64,000 bases of DNA from Pseudarthrobacter psychrotolerans (GCF_009911795.1 NZ_CP047898.1:2480001-2544000), one strand, 5' to 3'. Shown: positions 50,092 to 59,357, counted from the stretch's first letter. The notes: generated from the letters alone by a model not told the origin. A program made the numbers and translations.

Positions 50092-53000
50092 ATGTCCAAT
50101 ATCTTGTCCCCACGACGGCTCACCAGTTTGAGCTTGGCCTGCGTTTTGGCTTCTGCTTCCCTGCCGTTCCTGTCGGTCACATCTGCGCATGCTGCTCCGT
50201 TGCCGGGAACCGAAACAATCACGTCCGATCAGATTTCCGTCTTGGTGTCCGCTTCGTTTCCACAAGTGGTGACGTACACGGATGTACGCACCGGCGCCAC
50301 GCTGAACGGAACCGCAGAGCAGCTGAACACCATCACCATCAACGGCACGGAACAACCGGTTTCGACGACGTCAGCCAAGACCGACGCCGGGTCGGTGAAC
50401 TATGTCATGACCGTTCCGGGGATGGGTGGCATCACCTTGGAAGCCCGCCTCTCCGTGGAGGGGAGCGCCGTCAATTTCAACGTTACGAATATCAATGACA
50501 CCGCGGCGAACAAGGTTTCGACGCTGCAGCTGCCCAAGCTGAACCTGGCAACTGTGTCCTCTGCTGAACCCGCGGCGCAGGTATCTGCTGCCAACCTTTC
50601 AGCGGACCGCGGCGCCACCGGTGATGAATTCATCCCGGTAACCGGTTCAACGCCCCTGGATGCTGTTGCCAAGAGCTCCGCCTATGTGCTTGCGAACACT
50701 TCCCAGCTCGCGGCCGCGTTTGAATCCAACGCCCTCTATGACACCTCCTCCGGCCCCGGCGCCAAGGACAAGGGGCGCTTTTGGCGCCAAGCCGTCAGCG
50801 ACGGCGCAGGCGGGGTGAAGATGGGCGTTGCCAGCGGACAGTGGCTCTACCGGAGCGCCGGTTCCGATAAGACCGAGGAACTGCCGTGGACGCGGGTGGC
50901 CATAACCGCGGATGCCAACGCTGATTCCGTGGTGGACTGGCAGGACGCTGCGATCGCCATGCGGTCCATTGAGGTCAAGGCCTTCAAAGGCGAACAGACG
51001 CCGGACAACGTCATTACGCACATTCCGTTCAATTTCGCTTCACAGGCGACTCACCCGTTCCTGCGCACGCTCGATGACGTCAAGCGCATCTCCCTGGCCA
51101 CGGACGGCCTCGGACAGGTGGCCATGCTCAAGGGCTACACATCCGAGGGCCACGACTCCGCCAACACGGACTACGGCAACAACTTCAACTCCCGTGCCGG
51201 CGGCCTTGATGACCTGAACAAGCTGGTCTCCGAGGGCAAGGAATGGAATGCCTCCTTCGGCGTTCACATCAACGCGACAGAGATCTACCCCGAGGCCAAA
51301 TCCTTCAGCGAAGACCTGCTGACGGCCGGCAAGCGCCTCGGCTGGAACTGGCTGGATCAGTCCTATTTGATCAACCAGCGCCAGGACATCAACTCCGGCA
51401 AGCTCGCTGAGCGCATTAAGGAACTCGCCGACGCCACCGATGACAACCTCGATTTCGCGTATGTCGATGTCTACTACGAGTATGGCTGGCTCGCCGAAAC
51501 CATCCAGAAAGAACTGATCAGGAATGGCTTCCGCGTTGGTTCCGAGTGGGCCGACCACCTGAGCCGAAACAACACCTGGTCGCACTGGGCCAATGACGAG
51601 AACTACGGTGGCAGCAGCAACAAGGGCATCAACTCGCAAATTTTGCGCTTCATCAACAACACCCAGTCCGATGTGTGGAACCCGGATCCCAAGCTTGGTG
51701 TCTCCCACATCGTCGAGTTCGAGGGGTGGACCGGCCAGAACGATTACAACGCCTTCACCAAGAACGTCTGGGAGTCCAACGTTCCGGCCAAGTTCCTGCA
51801 GCACCACGAAATCTCCAAGTGGACCGCCGACAGGATCGATCTGGCCGACGGCGTCTCCGTCACCGGCAACACGGCCGCGGAGCGCACCATCACGGTGGGA
51901 GGAACGCCTGTCCTGAAGGGCGGCGACTACCTGCTTCCCTGGTCCTCCAAGGAAAACGACAAGAATGACAAGCTCTACGGCTACAGCACCGCAGGAGGCG
52001 CCCAGAACTGGGCCCTGACAGCAGAATTTGCCCAGTCGGAGTCCGCTGAGCTGTTCAAGCTCACCGACAATGGCCGGGTCAAGGTTGCCGACGTGCCCGT
52101 CGTGTCCGGAAGCGTCAGCTACCCGGCCGAGGCCGGACAGGCCTACGTCCTGGCGCCCAAGGGCAACAAAGCAGCCCTGCCGAAGAAAGCGGACTTCGGC
52201 TCCGGCACCGTCATTGCCGATCCCGGCTTCAACGCCGACGGCCTGGCCGCATGGTCCCCGCAGGGCGCCGTCGCCCAGGTCAGGGACGACAAGGGCCGCC
52301 GCTACGCCGAACTTGGCGCTGGCGCTTCCAGCATTTCCCAGTCACTGAATAAGCTCGACGCCGGCATTTACTCGGTGAGCGCCTGGATTGAAGTTGAACC
52401 AGGCAAGTCCCGTCCCGCCACCCTGTCCGTCCAGCTGGACAAGGGTGCGGCACAGACCTACACCGTCGACAGTTCAACAGCCACCAACTACATGGCAGGC
52501 GACGAGAAGACCGGCACCAACTTCCAGCGGGTACGGGTGCTGGTCGATGTGCCGAAGGAGAACTCCAAGGCAACGCTCAAGCTCACCGCCGGTGACGGTT
52601 CGGCCAAGGTCCGGGTTGATGACTTCCGCGCCGTCAAGACCTCCCGGGTAGCCACCACGGGGATCCTGAGCGAGGACTTCGAGAACGTCGACCAGGGCTG
52701 GGGCCCGTTCGTCAAGGGCGACGCCGGCGGTTCCACCGACCCGCGCACGCACATCACGGAACGGCACGAGCCCTTCACCCAGAAGGGCTGGGACGGGAAT
52801 GTCATCGACGAAACGCTCAGCGGCAACTGGTCGCTGATTGCCCACGACGAGAACATGGCACCCGACGGCAGCCCGGGGCTGGTCTACCGCACCGCGGATA
52901 CCACCGTGAAGTTCCAGGCCGGCCACAAGTACAAAGCCTCCTTCGACTACCAGAACTCCCAGGACGGGCAGTACGCCTGGGTATCCGGATACGACACTCC

Positions 53001-54474
53001 CACCGGACCGAGCATTACCGGCAGACAGGACATCGGCAAGAAGACCGACACCACCCGGTTCGAGCAGCAGTTCACGGCCGGTAGTTGCGGTTCCTACTTT
53101 GTGGGCCTGGAGCGCACGGCTGCGGCCGAGGGTTCCAATTTCACCCTGGATAATGTCCTGATTGAAGACCTGGGTGCGTCGACTGAGGTGCCCGCCTGTG
53201 CAACGGTTTCGGGCACGTTGGGCGCTGACGTGATCCAGCAGGGCAAGGCCACGGACTTCACCACTGTCCTGAATTCGACCGAACCTGCCCCGATCTCCGG
53301 CGTAGAGGTCAAGCTGGCTCTCCCTGAGGGGTGGACTGCCACTGCCACCGATGCCTCCACGGCCACTGCCCTGCCTGCCGGTGGGTCGCTGACTACCAAG
53401 TGGAAGGTCACCGCTCCGGCTGATGCTGACGGAAGCTCCCAGATTGGCATCACAGGGACGTACTCCACCACTACCGCTCCGGCAGGCGCACGGACGGTCA
53501 CCGGTTCCACAACTGTCAAGACCCTGCCCAAGGCACCACAGGGCACGGTGTTCGCCAGTGACCACGAGTGGGTCAGTGCGAGCAACGGCTGGGGCCCGGT
53601 GGAGAAGGATCTCGCCAACGGTGAGGCGGGTGCCGGTGACGGCCCCCCGCTGACGCTCAACGGCGTCGAGTACACGAAGGGCCTGGGCGCTCACGCTCCT
53701 TCCACCATCCGGTACTTCCTGGGTGGATATTGCACCAGGTTCACGGCAGCAGTAGGCGTGGATGACGCGCAGGCGACGCGTGGTTCCGTCACTTTCAGTG
53801 TTGTGGCCGATGGCCGCAACCTGGTGACCACGCCAGTGCTCCGCCCCACAAGCGACACGGTCAATCTGGACGTCAACGTCAGCGGCGCACAGTACGTGGA
53901 CCTGGTGGCAGGGACCACGGCGGACGGCAACGGTAACGACCACGCCGACTGGGCGGATGCAAAGTTCACCTGTTCCAGCACCGCGACTGTTCCGCCCGTG
54001 ACGCCGCCCGCCGGGGATCTCTCCGGTACGGTGTTCGCTTCCGACCTTCCCTGGGTGAGTTCCACCAATGGCTGGGGACCGGCGGAGCGCGACATGGCCA
54101 ACGGCGAGAGCGCGGCCGGCGACGGTCCCGCGATCAAGCTTGATGGCGTGAGTTACTCCAAGGGCATCGGTGCGCATGCTGACTCCAGCGTCAGGATCAA
54201 CACCCAGGCAAAGTGCCAGTCCTTCGAGGCCACGGTGGGTGTTGATGACGTCAAACTGAACAAGGGACTTCACGGCTCCGTGATTTTCATTGTCAAGGGC
54301 GACGGCGTCGAGTTGTACCGAAGTCCCGTGGTCAGCGCCGACACCGCGGCGTTGCCACTGAACGTGGATATCTCCGGACGGCAGGATGTCGAACTCATCG
54401 CCTACAGTAATGGCGATGATACGGGCGATGACTGGGCCGACTGGGCGGATGCAAGGGTCCTCTGCAATACATAG
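50092..54474 (+). CDS. Secreted endo-alpha-N-acetylgalactosaminidase (GH101) with two NPCBM domains
   Basis: 1460 residues. A signal peptide ends near TSAHA-AP (about residue 35). The GH101 core has the segments WLDQSYLINQRQDINSGKL, FAYVDVYYEYGW (probable nucleophile D459) and VGSEWADHLSRNNTWSHW (probable acid E485), then LGVSHIVEFEGWTGQNDY. Carbohydrate-binding and galactose-binding-like parts follow, then an NEW3-type Ig-like domain (about 1033-1145) and two NPCBM domains, each opening GTVFASDxxWVSxxNGWGP (about 1152-1300 and 1312-1460). GH101 releases intact Gal-beta1,3-GalNAc from serine/threonine of mucin-type glycoproteins. No sorting signal is seen, so the enzyme is released. Confidence 0.93.
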   Translation: MSNILSPRRLTSLSLACVLASASLPFLSVTSAHAAPLPGTETITSDQISVLVSASFPQVVTYTDVRTGATLNGTAEQLNTITINGTEQPVSTTSAKTDAGSVNYVMTVPGMGGITLEARLSVEGSAVNFNVTNINDTAANKVSTLQLPKLNLATVSSAEPAAQVSAANLSADRGATGDEFIPVTGSTPLDAVAKSSAYVLANTSQLAAAFESNALYDTSSGPGAKDKGRFWRQAVSDGAGGVKMGVASGQWLYRSAGSDKTEELPWTRVAITADANADSVVDWQDAAIAMRSIEVKAFKGEQTPDNVITHIPFNFASQATHPFLRTLDDVKRISLATDGLGQVAMLKGYTSEGHDSANTDYGNNFNSRAGGLDDLNKLVSEGKEWNASFGVHINATEIYPEAKSFSEDLLTAGKRLGWNWLDQSYLINQRQDINSGKLAERIKELADATDDNLDFAYVDVYYEYGWLAETIQKELIRNGFRVGSEWADHLSRNNTWSHWANDENYGGSSNKGINSQILRFINNTQSDVWNPDPKLGVSHIVEFEGWTGQNDYNAFTKNVWESNVPAKFLQHHEISKWTADRIDLADGVSVTGNTAAERTITVGGTPVLKGGDYLLPWSSKENDKNDKLYGYSTAGGAQNWALTAEFAQSESAELFKLTDNGRVKVADVPVVSGSVSYPAEAGQAYVLAPKGNKAALPKKADFGSGTVIADPGFNADGLAAWSPQGAVAQVRDDKGRRYAELGAGASSISQSLNKLDAGIYSVSAWIEVEPGKSRPATLSVQLDKGAAQTYTVDSSTATNYMAGDEKTGTNFQRVRVLVDVPKENSKATLKLTAGDGSAKVRVDDFRAVKTSRVATTGILSEDFENVDQGWGPFVKGDAGGSTDPRTHITERHEPFTQKGWDGNVIDETLSGNWSLIAHDENMAPDGSPGLVYRTADTTVKFQAGHKYKASFDYQNSQDGQYAWVSGYDTPTGPSITGRQDIGKKTDTTRFEQQFTAGSCGSYFVGLERTAAAEGSNFTLDNVLIEDLGASTEVPACATVSGTLGADVIQQGKATDFTTVLNSTEPAPISGVEVKLALPEGWTATATDASTATALPAGGSLTTKWKVTAPADADGSSQIGITGTYSTTTAPAGARTVTGSTTVKTLPKAPQGTVFASDHEWVSASNGWGPVEKDLANGEAGAGDGPPLTLNGVEYTKGLGAHAPSTIRYFLGGYCTRFTAAVGVDDAQATRGSVTFSVVADGRNLVTTPVLRPTSDTVNLDVNVSGAQYVDLVAGTTADGNGNDHADWADAKFTCSSTATVPPVTPPAGDLSGTVFASDLPWVSSTNGWGPAERDMANGESAAGDGPAIKLDGVSYSKGIGAHADSSVRINTQAKCQSFEATVGVDDVKLNKGLHGSVIFIVKGDGVELYRSPVVSADTAALPLNVDISGRQDVELIAYSNGDDTGDDWADWADARVLCNT

Positions 54475-54489
54475 TCAGGAACAGATCGC

Positions 54490-54524
54490 AAAACGCTCGG
54501 CCGGGTATCCCGGCCGAGCGTTTT
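54490..54524 (+). terminator. Strong rho-independent terminator after GH101
   Basis: AAAACGCTCGGCCGGG pairs exactly over 16 bp with CCCGGCCGAGCGTTTT around TAT, ending in a T-tract. Because A and T tracts flank both sides it can also serve the minus-strand operon. Confidence 0.92.
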
Positions 54525-54886
54525 GTGTGTGCGGGGTGTTTAGCGGGGTGTGCGCCGGACGCACCGGGCTCACCGCCTTGGTTGTGGGGGAAATCTACGC
54601 GGGACCGGCAGCAAAGGAACCGGGAGCGCTTTGCCGAGGCGGTGCCCTCCTGCCGCGACTGATACCCACAGCACCTCTGATGCCCGATCCCACAGGACGG
54701 GGCAGACCGCTCGTGCCAACAGGGCGAGCAACGCCTGCGGTTCGGGGCACCAGCGTTCCTCGAAAAGACCCCTCGCAGCTACCAGGACAGCACCACTGTT
54801 GACGTCGATGGAGGGAACAACCCGGACCAGGGACCCGGAAGTTCCTGGCGCGCTTGTTTTGCCGGAATCCATGTTGTGGCCGAAGC
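54525..54886. other. Gap of 362 nt between convergent operons, possible gene remnant
   Basis: No convincing gene. On the minus strand a 100-codon frame (54570-54872) contains SLVRVVPSIDVNSGAVLVAARGL and similar protein-like text before running into arginine/proline-rich sequence. I could not place it in a family and it has no ribosome site; it may be a decayed gene end. Confidence 0.3.
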
Positions 54887-55672
54887 CTATGAAGCGACGG
54901 ACACTTTCGTTCCTGTGGCTTCGAAAGCGGCCTTGTCTTTAGCCGAAATGCCCGCATCCGTGAGCAGCCGGGCGAACGTATAGCCGGCCATGGTCGCAAA
55001 GGCACGCTTGCCCACCTTGGAGGAATCCGCGAGTACGTAGGACACCGCTGCCCGGCGGGCCATCAGGATATTGATCGCGGCTTCGCCTTCGTCAGAGATG
55101 GTGGGACCCAGGACGGGATCGATGCCGTTGACACCTATGAATGCCATATCGAGGGCGATTCGATCCATCAGGAGCTCGGTGTAGGGTCCCACGAGTTCGT
55201 AGGAGCGCGGGCTCAGGATCCCCCCGGTGACCATGACCTTGATGTTTGGCCGGACGGCCAGGCGCGCGGCGATATTTATGGCGTTGGTTACCACCGTCAA
55301 CATCGGGCGGTCCGATCTCACGCTGAGGTCGGGGCGGGTGGCCAGCGCCTGGGCAAGGGCCGTCGTCGTGGTTCCTCCGGAAAGGCCGATGACCGAGCCC
55401 GGCATGACAAGGGCGGAAGCTGCCAGGGCGATACGTTGCTTTGCTTCGGCGTTGTCGTCCCTGTTGTAGCGGCCAGGAAGGTCGTAGGCGACAGAACCGG
55501 TTGTTGCTCCCCCGTGGGTGCGGGTGAGGAGCTGCTGCTTGGCGAGGCTGTCAAGGTCTCGGCGGGCCGTGGCCGGTGAGACGCCGAGTTTCTCAACGAT
55601 GTCTTCGATCTCGATTTCCCCCGATTCGGCGAGCAGATCAAGTATCGCTGCGAGCCGATCGGTGCGGGTCAT
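54887..55672 (-). CDS. DeoR family transcriptional regulator (AgaR-like)
   Basis: 261 residues from ATG 55672 with AAAGG six bases upstream; ATG 55690 overlaps the preceding gene and is an alternative. The DeoR HTH is TRTDRLAAILDLLAESGEIEIEDIVEKLGVSPATARRDLDSLAKQQLLTRTHGG, followed by the phosphosugar sensor domain (SVIGLSGGTTTTALAQAL; VMVTGGILSPRSYELVGP; LADSSKVGKRAF). Such proteins repress amino-sugar operons and respond to phosphosugars such as tagatose or galactosamine phosphates. Last gene of the GalNAc operon, so it is autoregulated if it represses it. Confidence 0.9.
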   Translation of the reverse strand: MTRTDRLAAILDLLAESGEIEIEDIVEKLGVSPATARRDLDSLAKQQLLTRTHGGATTGSVAYDLPGRYNRDDNAEAKQRIALAASALVMPGSVIGLSGGTTTTALAQALATRPDLSVRSDRPMLTVVTNAINIAARLAVRPNIKVMVTGGILSPRSYELVGPYTELLMDRIALDMAFIGVNGIDPVLGPTISDEGEAAINILMARRAAVSYVLADSSKVGKRAFATMAGYTFARLLTDAGISAKDKAAFEATGTKVSVAS

Positions 55673-55682
55673 TCGAAGCCTT

Positions 55683-56528
55683 TCAGGCATGGGGCCTGTC
55701 CGCGAACAGCCTCAACAGCCGGGAAACTTCCGGCACTAAGGCTGCGCGTCCTGCCTTGAAGTATTTTCGCGAGTCTACAGCCGCCGGGTCTGCGACCAGA
55801 TACTCCCGGACGGCCCGTGTGAAGAACCCGTTCAAATGGGTGGACACATTGATCTTAGTCATGCCGGCGGTGATGGCAGCGACGATGGACGCGTCGGAGA
55901 CGCCGGAAGAGCCGTGCAGCACAAGGGGGACGTTCAGGGCCGCTTTCAGCCGCGAGATGAGTGCGAGGTCCAGGAAAGCATTGCGTTCTGTCATCGCATG
56001 GGATGAGCCGACGGCGACAGCCAGCGAATCCACGCCCGTCGCCGCTACGAATGCCACGGCCTCTGCCGGGTCCGTGCGCACACCCGGGGCATGAGCCCCG
56101 TCCTTCCCGCCGACCTTGCCCAACTCAGCCTCGATATATACGCCACGGGCACGGGCATAGTCGCTGACGCGACGGGTAGCAACGACGTTCTGCTCGTAGT
56201 CCAGCTGGGATCCGTCGAACATCACGGAACCAAAACCAAGGTCAACGGCCTGGCGCGCGAGCTCTTCAGACTCGGCGTGGTCCAGGTGCAGGGCAACGGG
56301 AACGGACGCCTTTTCGGCGGCGGCCCGTGACGCCAGGGCCAGGGGTTCCAGGCCGCCGTGGAACGTCGCGCAATTTTCGGAGATCTGGAGGATCACCGGG
56401 AGGCCGGCCTCCTCCGCTCCGGCAATCAGTGCCTCGAGCGTCTCCAGGTGGACGACGTTGAACGCGCCCTGCCCAACACCGCGCGTTGCAGCATGGTCCA
56501 TCAGCTCGCGGGTGGTGGCCAGTGTCAT
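55683..56528 (-). CDS. Class II aldolase, tagatose-1,6-bisphosphate type (GatY/KbaY-like)
   Basis: 281 residues from ATG 56528, overlapping the kinase stop (ATGA) and preceded by AAGGAG. Metal ligands H81, D83 and H84 lie in VALHLDHAESEE, with GSVMFDGSQLDYEQN, YIEAELGKVGGKDG and VLHGSSGVSD (second metal histidine) following. This is the ketose-bisphosphate aldolase fold that cleaves tagatose or fructose 1,6-bisphosphate into dihydroxyacetone phosphate and glyceraldehyde 3-phosphate. Context with AgaS-like and PfkB proteins favours tagatose bisphosphate. Sequence alone does not settle the stereochemistry. Confidence 0.88.
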   Translation of the reverse strand: MTLATTRELMDHAATRGVGQGAFNVVHLETLEALIAGAEEAGLPVILQISENCATFHGGLEPLALASRAAAEKASVPVALHLDHAESEELARQAVDLGFGSVMFDGSQLDYEQNVVATRRVSDYARARGVYIEAELGKVGGKDGAHAPGVRTDPAEAVAFVAATGVDSLAVAVGSSHAMTERNAFLDLALISRLKAALNVPLVLHGSSGVSDASIVAAITAGMTKINVSTHLNGFFTRAVREYLVADPAAVDSRKYFKAGRAALVPEVSRLLRLFADRPHA

Positions 56529-57469
56529 GGGATCTCCTTCTGGGTCACGATCAGTTGATCGGCAAGTTCTTCGTATTGGGGCGAAATTTCTCCCGCAGCC
56601 GGCATCAGGACGGCCGCGGCCGACCATGCAGTGGCCGCCCGGAGAATCTGTTCGGAGTCCGGGCTGCCCTCGGAAAGACAGGCTGCTGCGGCCGCTACGG
56701 CTGCGTCTCCGGCCCCAGTGGGATTGCCGCCCAGGCCGTATGGAAGCCGTGCATGCCAGTACGTGGCCGGATCAGCCGCGTCAAAAATCATCATTCCTGC
56801 CGCACCGGAGCTGACCATCACACGTTGAGCTCCCATCCCGATCAGCTGACGGGCAGCCACGACCGGGTCGTCTTCGCCCGTCGCCTCCCTCAGTTCGTGA
56901 TGGTTCGGCTTGATCAGGTCAGCTCCTGCCCTGGCAGCAGACACCATGCCGGGCCCCGAAGTGTCGATGATGGCCCGAATGCCTGCCTCATGTGCCAGAG
57001 CCACCAGAGAGGCATAGAAGTCAGGGTCCGCTCCGGCAGGAAGGCTCCCTGATCCGACGAGGATTCCTTCCCCCGATGCGAGAGATTCCTTCACTGCAAC
57101 CCGAAGGCAATGCCATTCGGCGGCGCTGAGGTAGGCCCCCGGTTCGTTCAGGATGATCGTGTCGGCTTTCGACGTGTCCACGACGGCGATGCTGCGCCTG
57201 GTGTCGGCTTCGACGGGGATTATCCTGTGCGGCATCCCACTGGACGAAAGTTCGGCCTTGAATTCAGCGCCGGCGGCACCCGATCCCGCCGGGGCGAGCG
57301 CAAGAACCGGAAACCCCAGCTGGTGGGCAACCCGCGCCACGTTAAGGCCTTTCCCTCCTGCGCGGATCAGGGGCGCCGCGACACGATGGGTTGACCCGGG
57401 CGTGATCCGCTGGACTTGGTATGTCATGTCCACGGCTGGGCTGGGGGTGACTGTGACTATGCGTTTCAT
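56525..57469 (-). CDS. PfkB family sugar kinase, probable tagatose-6-phosphate kinase
   Basis: 314 residues. The PfkB N-terminal signature is RAGGKGLNVARVAHQLGFPV and the C-terminal NPTGAGDAAVAAAAACL carries the catalytic aspartate and anion hole. Features match 1-phosphofructokinase/LacC-like kinases (start IVTVTPSPAVDMTYQV). It would phosphorylate tagatose 6-phosphate to the 1,6-bisphosphate for the adjacent aldolase. ATGA overlaps join it to both neighbours. Confidence 0.88.
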   Translation of the reverse strand: MKRIVTVTPSPAVDMTYQVQRITPGSTHRVAAPLIRAGGKGLNVARVAHQLGFPVLALAPAGSGAAGAEFKAELSSSGMPHRIIPVEADTRRSIAVVDTSKADTIILNEPGAYLSAAEWHCLRVAVKESLASGEGILVGSGSLPAGADPDFYASLVALAHEAGIRAIIDTSGPGMVSAARAGADLIKPNHHELREATGEDDPVVAARQLIGMGAQRVMVSSGAAGMMIFDAADPATYWHARLPYGLGGNPTGAGDAAVAAAAACLSEGSPDSEQILRAATAWSAAAVLMPAAGEISPQYEELADQLIVTQKEIP

Positions 57470-58428
57470 GCGTGTCCTGACCCGGCTGCCAGTAGTGACC
57501 GCGCAGCCAAGGCGGCGCCGATCAGACCGGCGTCCTGGCCGAGTCTGGCCTGGAGGATCTGGGGGCGGCGTTGAAATGTCAGGCGTTCCCCAACCCTGCG
57601 TCGCAGCGGTACCAGGAGCTCATCACCGGCCTCGGACAGGCCTCCGCCGACGACGACTGCTTCCGTGCCGAGGACGGTGATGCATGCTGAAATGGTGAAC
57701 GACAACGCGTCGATGGCTTCGGCCCAGACTTGTCCGGCAACGATGTCGCCGGCCTGCATGCGTGCCAGGACACCCTTGGCGCCGTCTACGGCGTTGCCGG
57801 AAATTCGGGTGTATCGTCGGGCGATGGCAGCTGCGGACCCAACCGATTCAAGGATGTCGGTCCCGGTTCCGGAGGGGTCGGGAACCAGGGAATGGCCGAA
57901 TTCTCCTGCATAACCACCGGCTGTCACCGGAAGTCCGCCGGCAATAACAGTTCCGGCAATTCCTGTACCGATGATAATCACCACAACATCGTCAAATCCG
58001 CGGCCGGCACCCAGCTCGAATTCAGCTACGCCTGCCGAAGTAACATCGTGGCCGAAGGCGACAGGCAGCCCCAGACGTTCTTCGCATGCCGCCCTGAACG
58101 GGAAGTTGGTCCATCCCAGATTCGCCGAGAAAACTCCGACTCCTGCACGCGCGTCCACGATTCCAGGAACGACGAGACCTGCAGCTTTCGCCTGCAGCCC
58201 GGGTGAGCGCCCGGACAGTTCCTTTCCCAGCTCGTGGACACGATCCAGGACGGCTTCCGCCGTCCGCGCTCCGTCCCGAGGTGTTGGGACCCGCACGACA
58301 TCAAGCAAGTCACCCGATGCAGAGACCAGTGTTCCTTTGATGTCGGTGCCTCCGACGTCAAAGGCCATCACATCGCCCGGGGCATGTCCGAGCGGGTTTC
58401 CGCGCGTCAGCATCAGATTGGGGACCAT
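57466..58428 (-). CDS. ROK family sugar kinase, probable GalNAc kinase, lacking the zinc motif
   Basis: 320 residues. The ATP-binding start is MAFDVGGTDIKGTLV and the catalytic aspartate is in PVAFGHDVTSAGVAEFELG. ROK proteins usually continue with a CxCGxxGC zinc motif; here the same place reads GHSLVPDPSGTGTDILESVGSAA with no cysteine, so the metal site is absent. Within this operon it most likely phosphorylates N-acetylgalactosamine (or galactosamine) to the 6-phosphate. It starts 8 nt after the SIS gene stop and overlaps the PfkB gene by ATGA. Confidence 0.85.
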   Translation of the reverse strand: MVPNLMLTRGNPLGHAPGDVMAFDVGGTDIKGTLVSASGDLLDVVRVPTPRDGARTAEAVLDRVHELGKELSGRSPGLQAKAAGLVVPGIVDARAGVGVFSANLGWTNFPFRAACEERLGLPVAFGHDVTSAGVAEFELGAGRGFDDVVVIIIGTGIAGTVIAGGLPVTAGGYAGEFGHSLVPDPSGTGTDILESVGSAAAIARRYTRISGNAVDGAKGVLARMQAGDIVAGQVWAEAIDALSFTISACITVLGTEAVVVGGGLSEAGDELLVPLRRRVGERLTFQRRPQILQARLGQDAGLIGAALAARSLLAAGSGHA

Positions 58429-58436
58429 AACAATGC

Positions 58437-59357
58437 CTATCCGGCCGTTGCAGCAAGGATGACGGAGCGTGACAAGTTCCGAGGAAGGTCAGGGTTCAGT
58501 CCGCGCGCCCTGGCCCGTTCCAGGGTGACCTTGTGCACGCGGGCCAGCTGTGCCATGGGGTGCTGTCCGCCGTGGATATACACTGCGCCGGTTTCGGCAA
58601 CGTCTGCAGCAAGCCCGGCCGGCTCATCACCCAACAGCCAGACCACCCGTCCCGGCGCGGCTATGGAAATGGGTCCGTGGCGGTACTCCATTGCCGAATA
58701 GGACTCCGTCCACCCTTGGACGGCTTCGCGCATCTTCAGCCCGGCCTCGTGGGCCAATCCGACCGTCCATCCGCTGCCAAGGAAGGTGAACTGCTCGGCA
58801 TCCAACAGCTCACGCGGCACATCGGCGCTAACGGCGGCCCGGGCGTCAGCCACAGCCGCGGTCAGATCGACGCCGAGGCTGGTGAGCAAGTACGCAAGCG
58901 CAGCGGTAGCGAACCGGGTCTGCACGACAGATTTTTCGTCGGCATAAGGCAATCCGATCACTGAATCGGCAAGACCGACAAGGGGCGAGTCCACATCGCC
59001 GATCAGAGCCACCGTGGGGACCTTCCCGCGCAGGCCGGAGACTACTTCCAGCACCTCGGAAGTGGTGCCGGAACGCGTAATAACCACGACGGCGTCATAC
59101 CGCCGGGCAGCGCTGTTGTGGTTCAGGAAGGCTTCAGAGGCAGCAAACGCATCGGTCAGGCCTTTGCCCAGACGCTCGCGCATCACCGCATAACTCTGGG
59201 CCATGAACCAGGACGTTCCGCAGCCGATGACGGCAACGGCCAGCCCGTCTGCGGGCAACAGATCTTCGGACCGTGACTGGTCGATGGCCCGCGTCCACAT
59301 TTCGGGTTGGGAGAGCAGTTCCTGCTCCATGAACGTCCCCAGCACGGTCTCAACCAT
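58437..59357 (-). CDS. SIS domain protein, AgaS-like aminosugar isomerase/deaminase
   Basis: 306 residues with two SIS domains: VIGCGTSWFMAQSYAVM and VVVITRSGTTSEVLEVV in the first, FLGSGWTVGLAHEAGLKMREAVQGWTESYSAMEYRHGPIS in the second, as in GlmS-C and AgaS. AgaS converts galactosamine 6-phosphate to tagatose 6-phosphate plus ammonia. It opens the operon, with AGGAG eight bases before ATG 59357. Downstream genes for a ROK kinase, PfkB kinase, aldolase and DeoR regulator fix its role in GalNAc breakdown, although a GlmS-like function cannot be excluded from sequence. Confidence 0.9.
   Translation of the reverse strand: MVETVLGTFMEQELLSQPEMWTRAIDQSRSEDLLPADGLAVAVIGCGTSWFMAQSYAVMRERLGKGLTDAFAASEAFLNHNSAARRYDAVVVITRSGTTSEVLEVVSGLRGKVPTVALIGDVDSPLVGLADSVIGLPYADEKSVVQTRFATAALAYLLTSLGVDLTAAVADARAAVSADVPRELLDAEQFTFLGSGWTVGLAHEAGLKMREAVQGWTESYSAMEYRHGPISIAAPGRVVWLLGDEPAGLAADVAETGAVYIHGGQHPMAQLARVHKVTLERARARGLNPDLPRNLSRSVILAATAG

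Noticed and set aside
52474..54273. 599-codon minus-strand ORF inside GH101
   Set aside because: Opposite a clearly coding gene with signal peptide and catalytic motifs; no domain seen.
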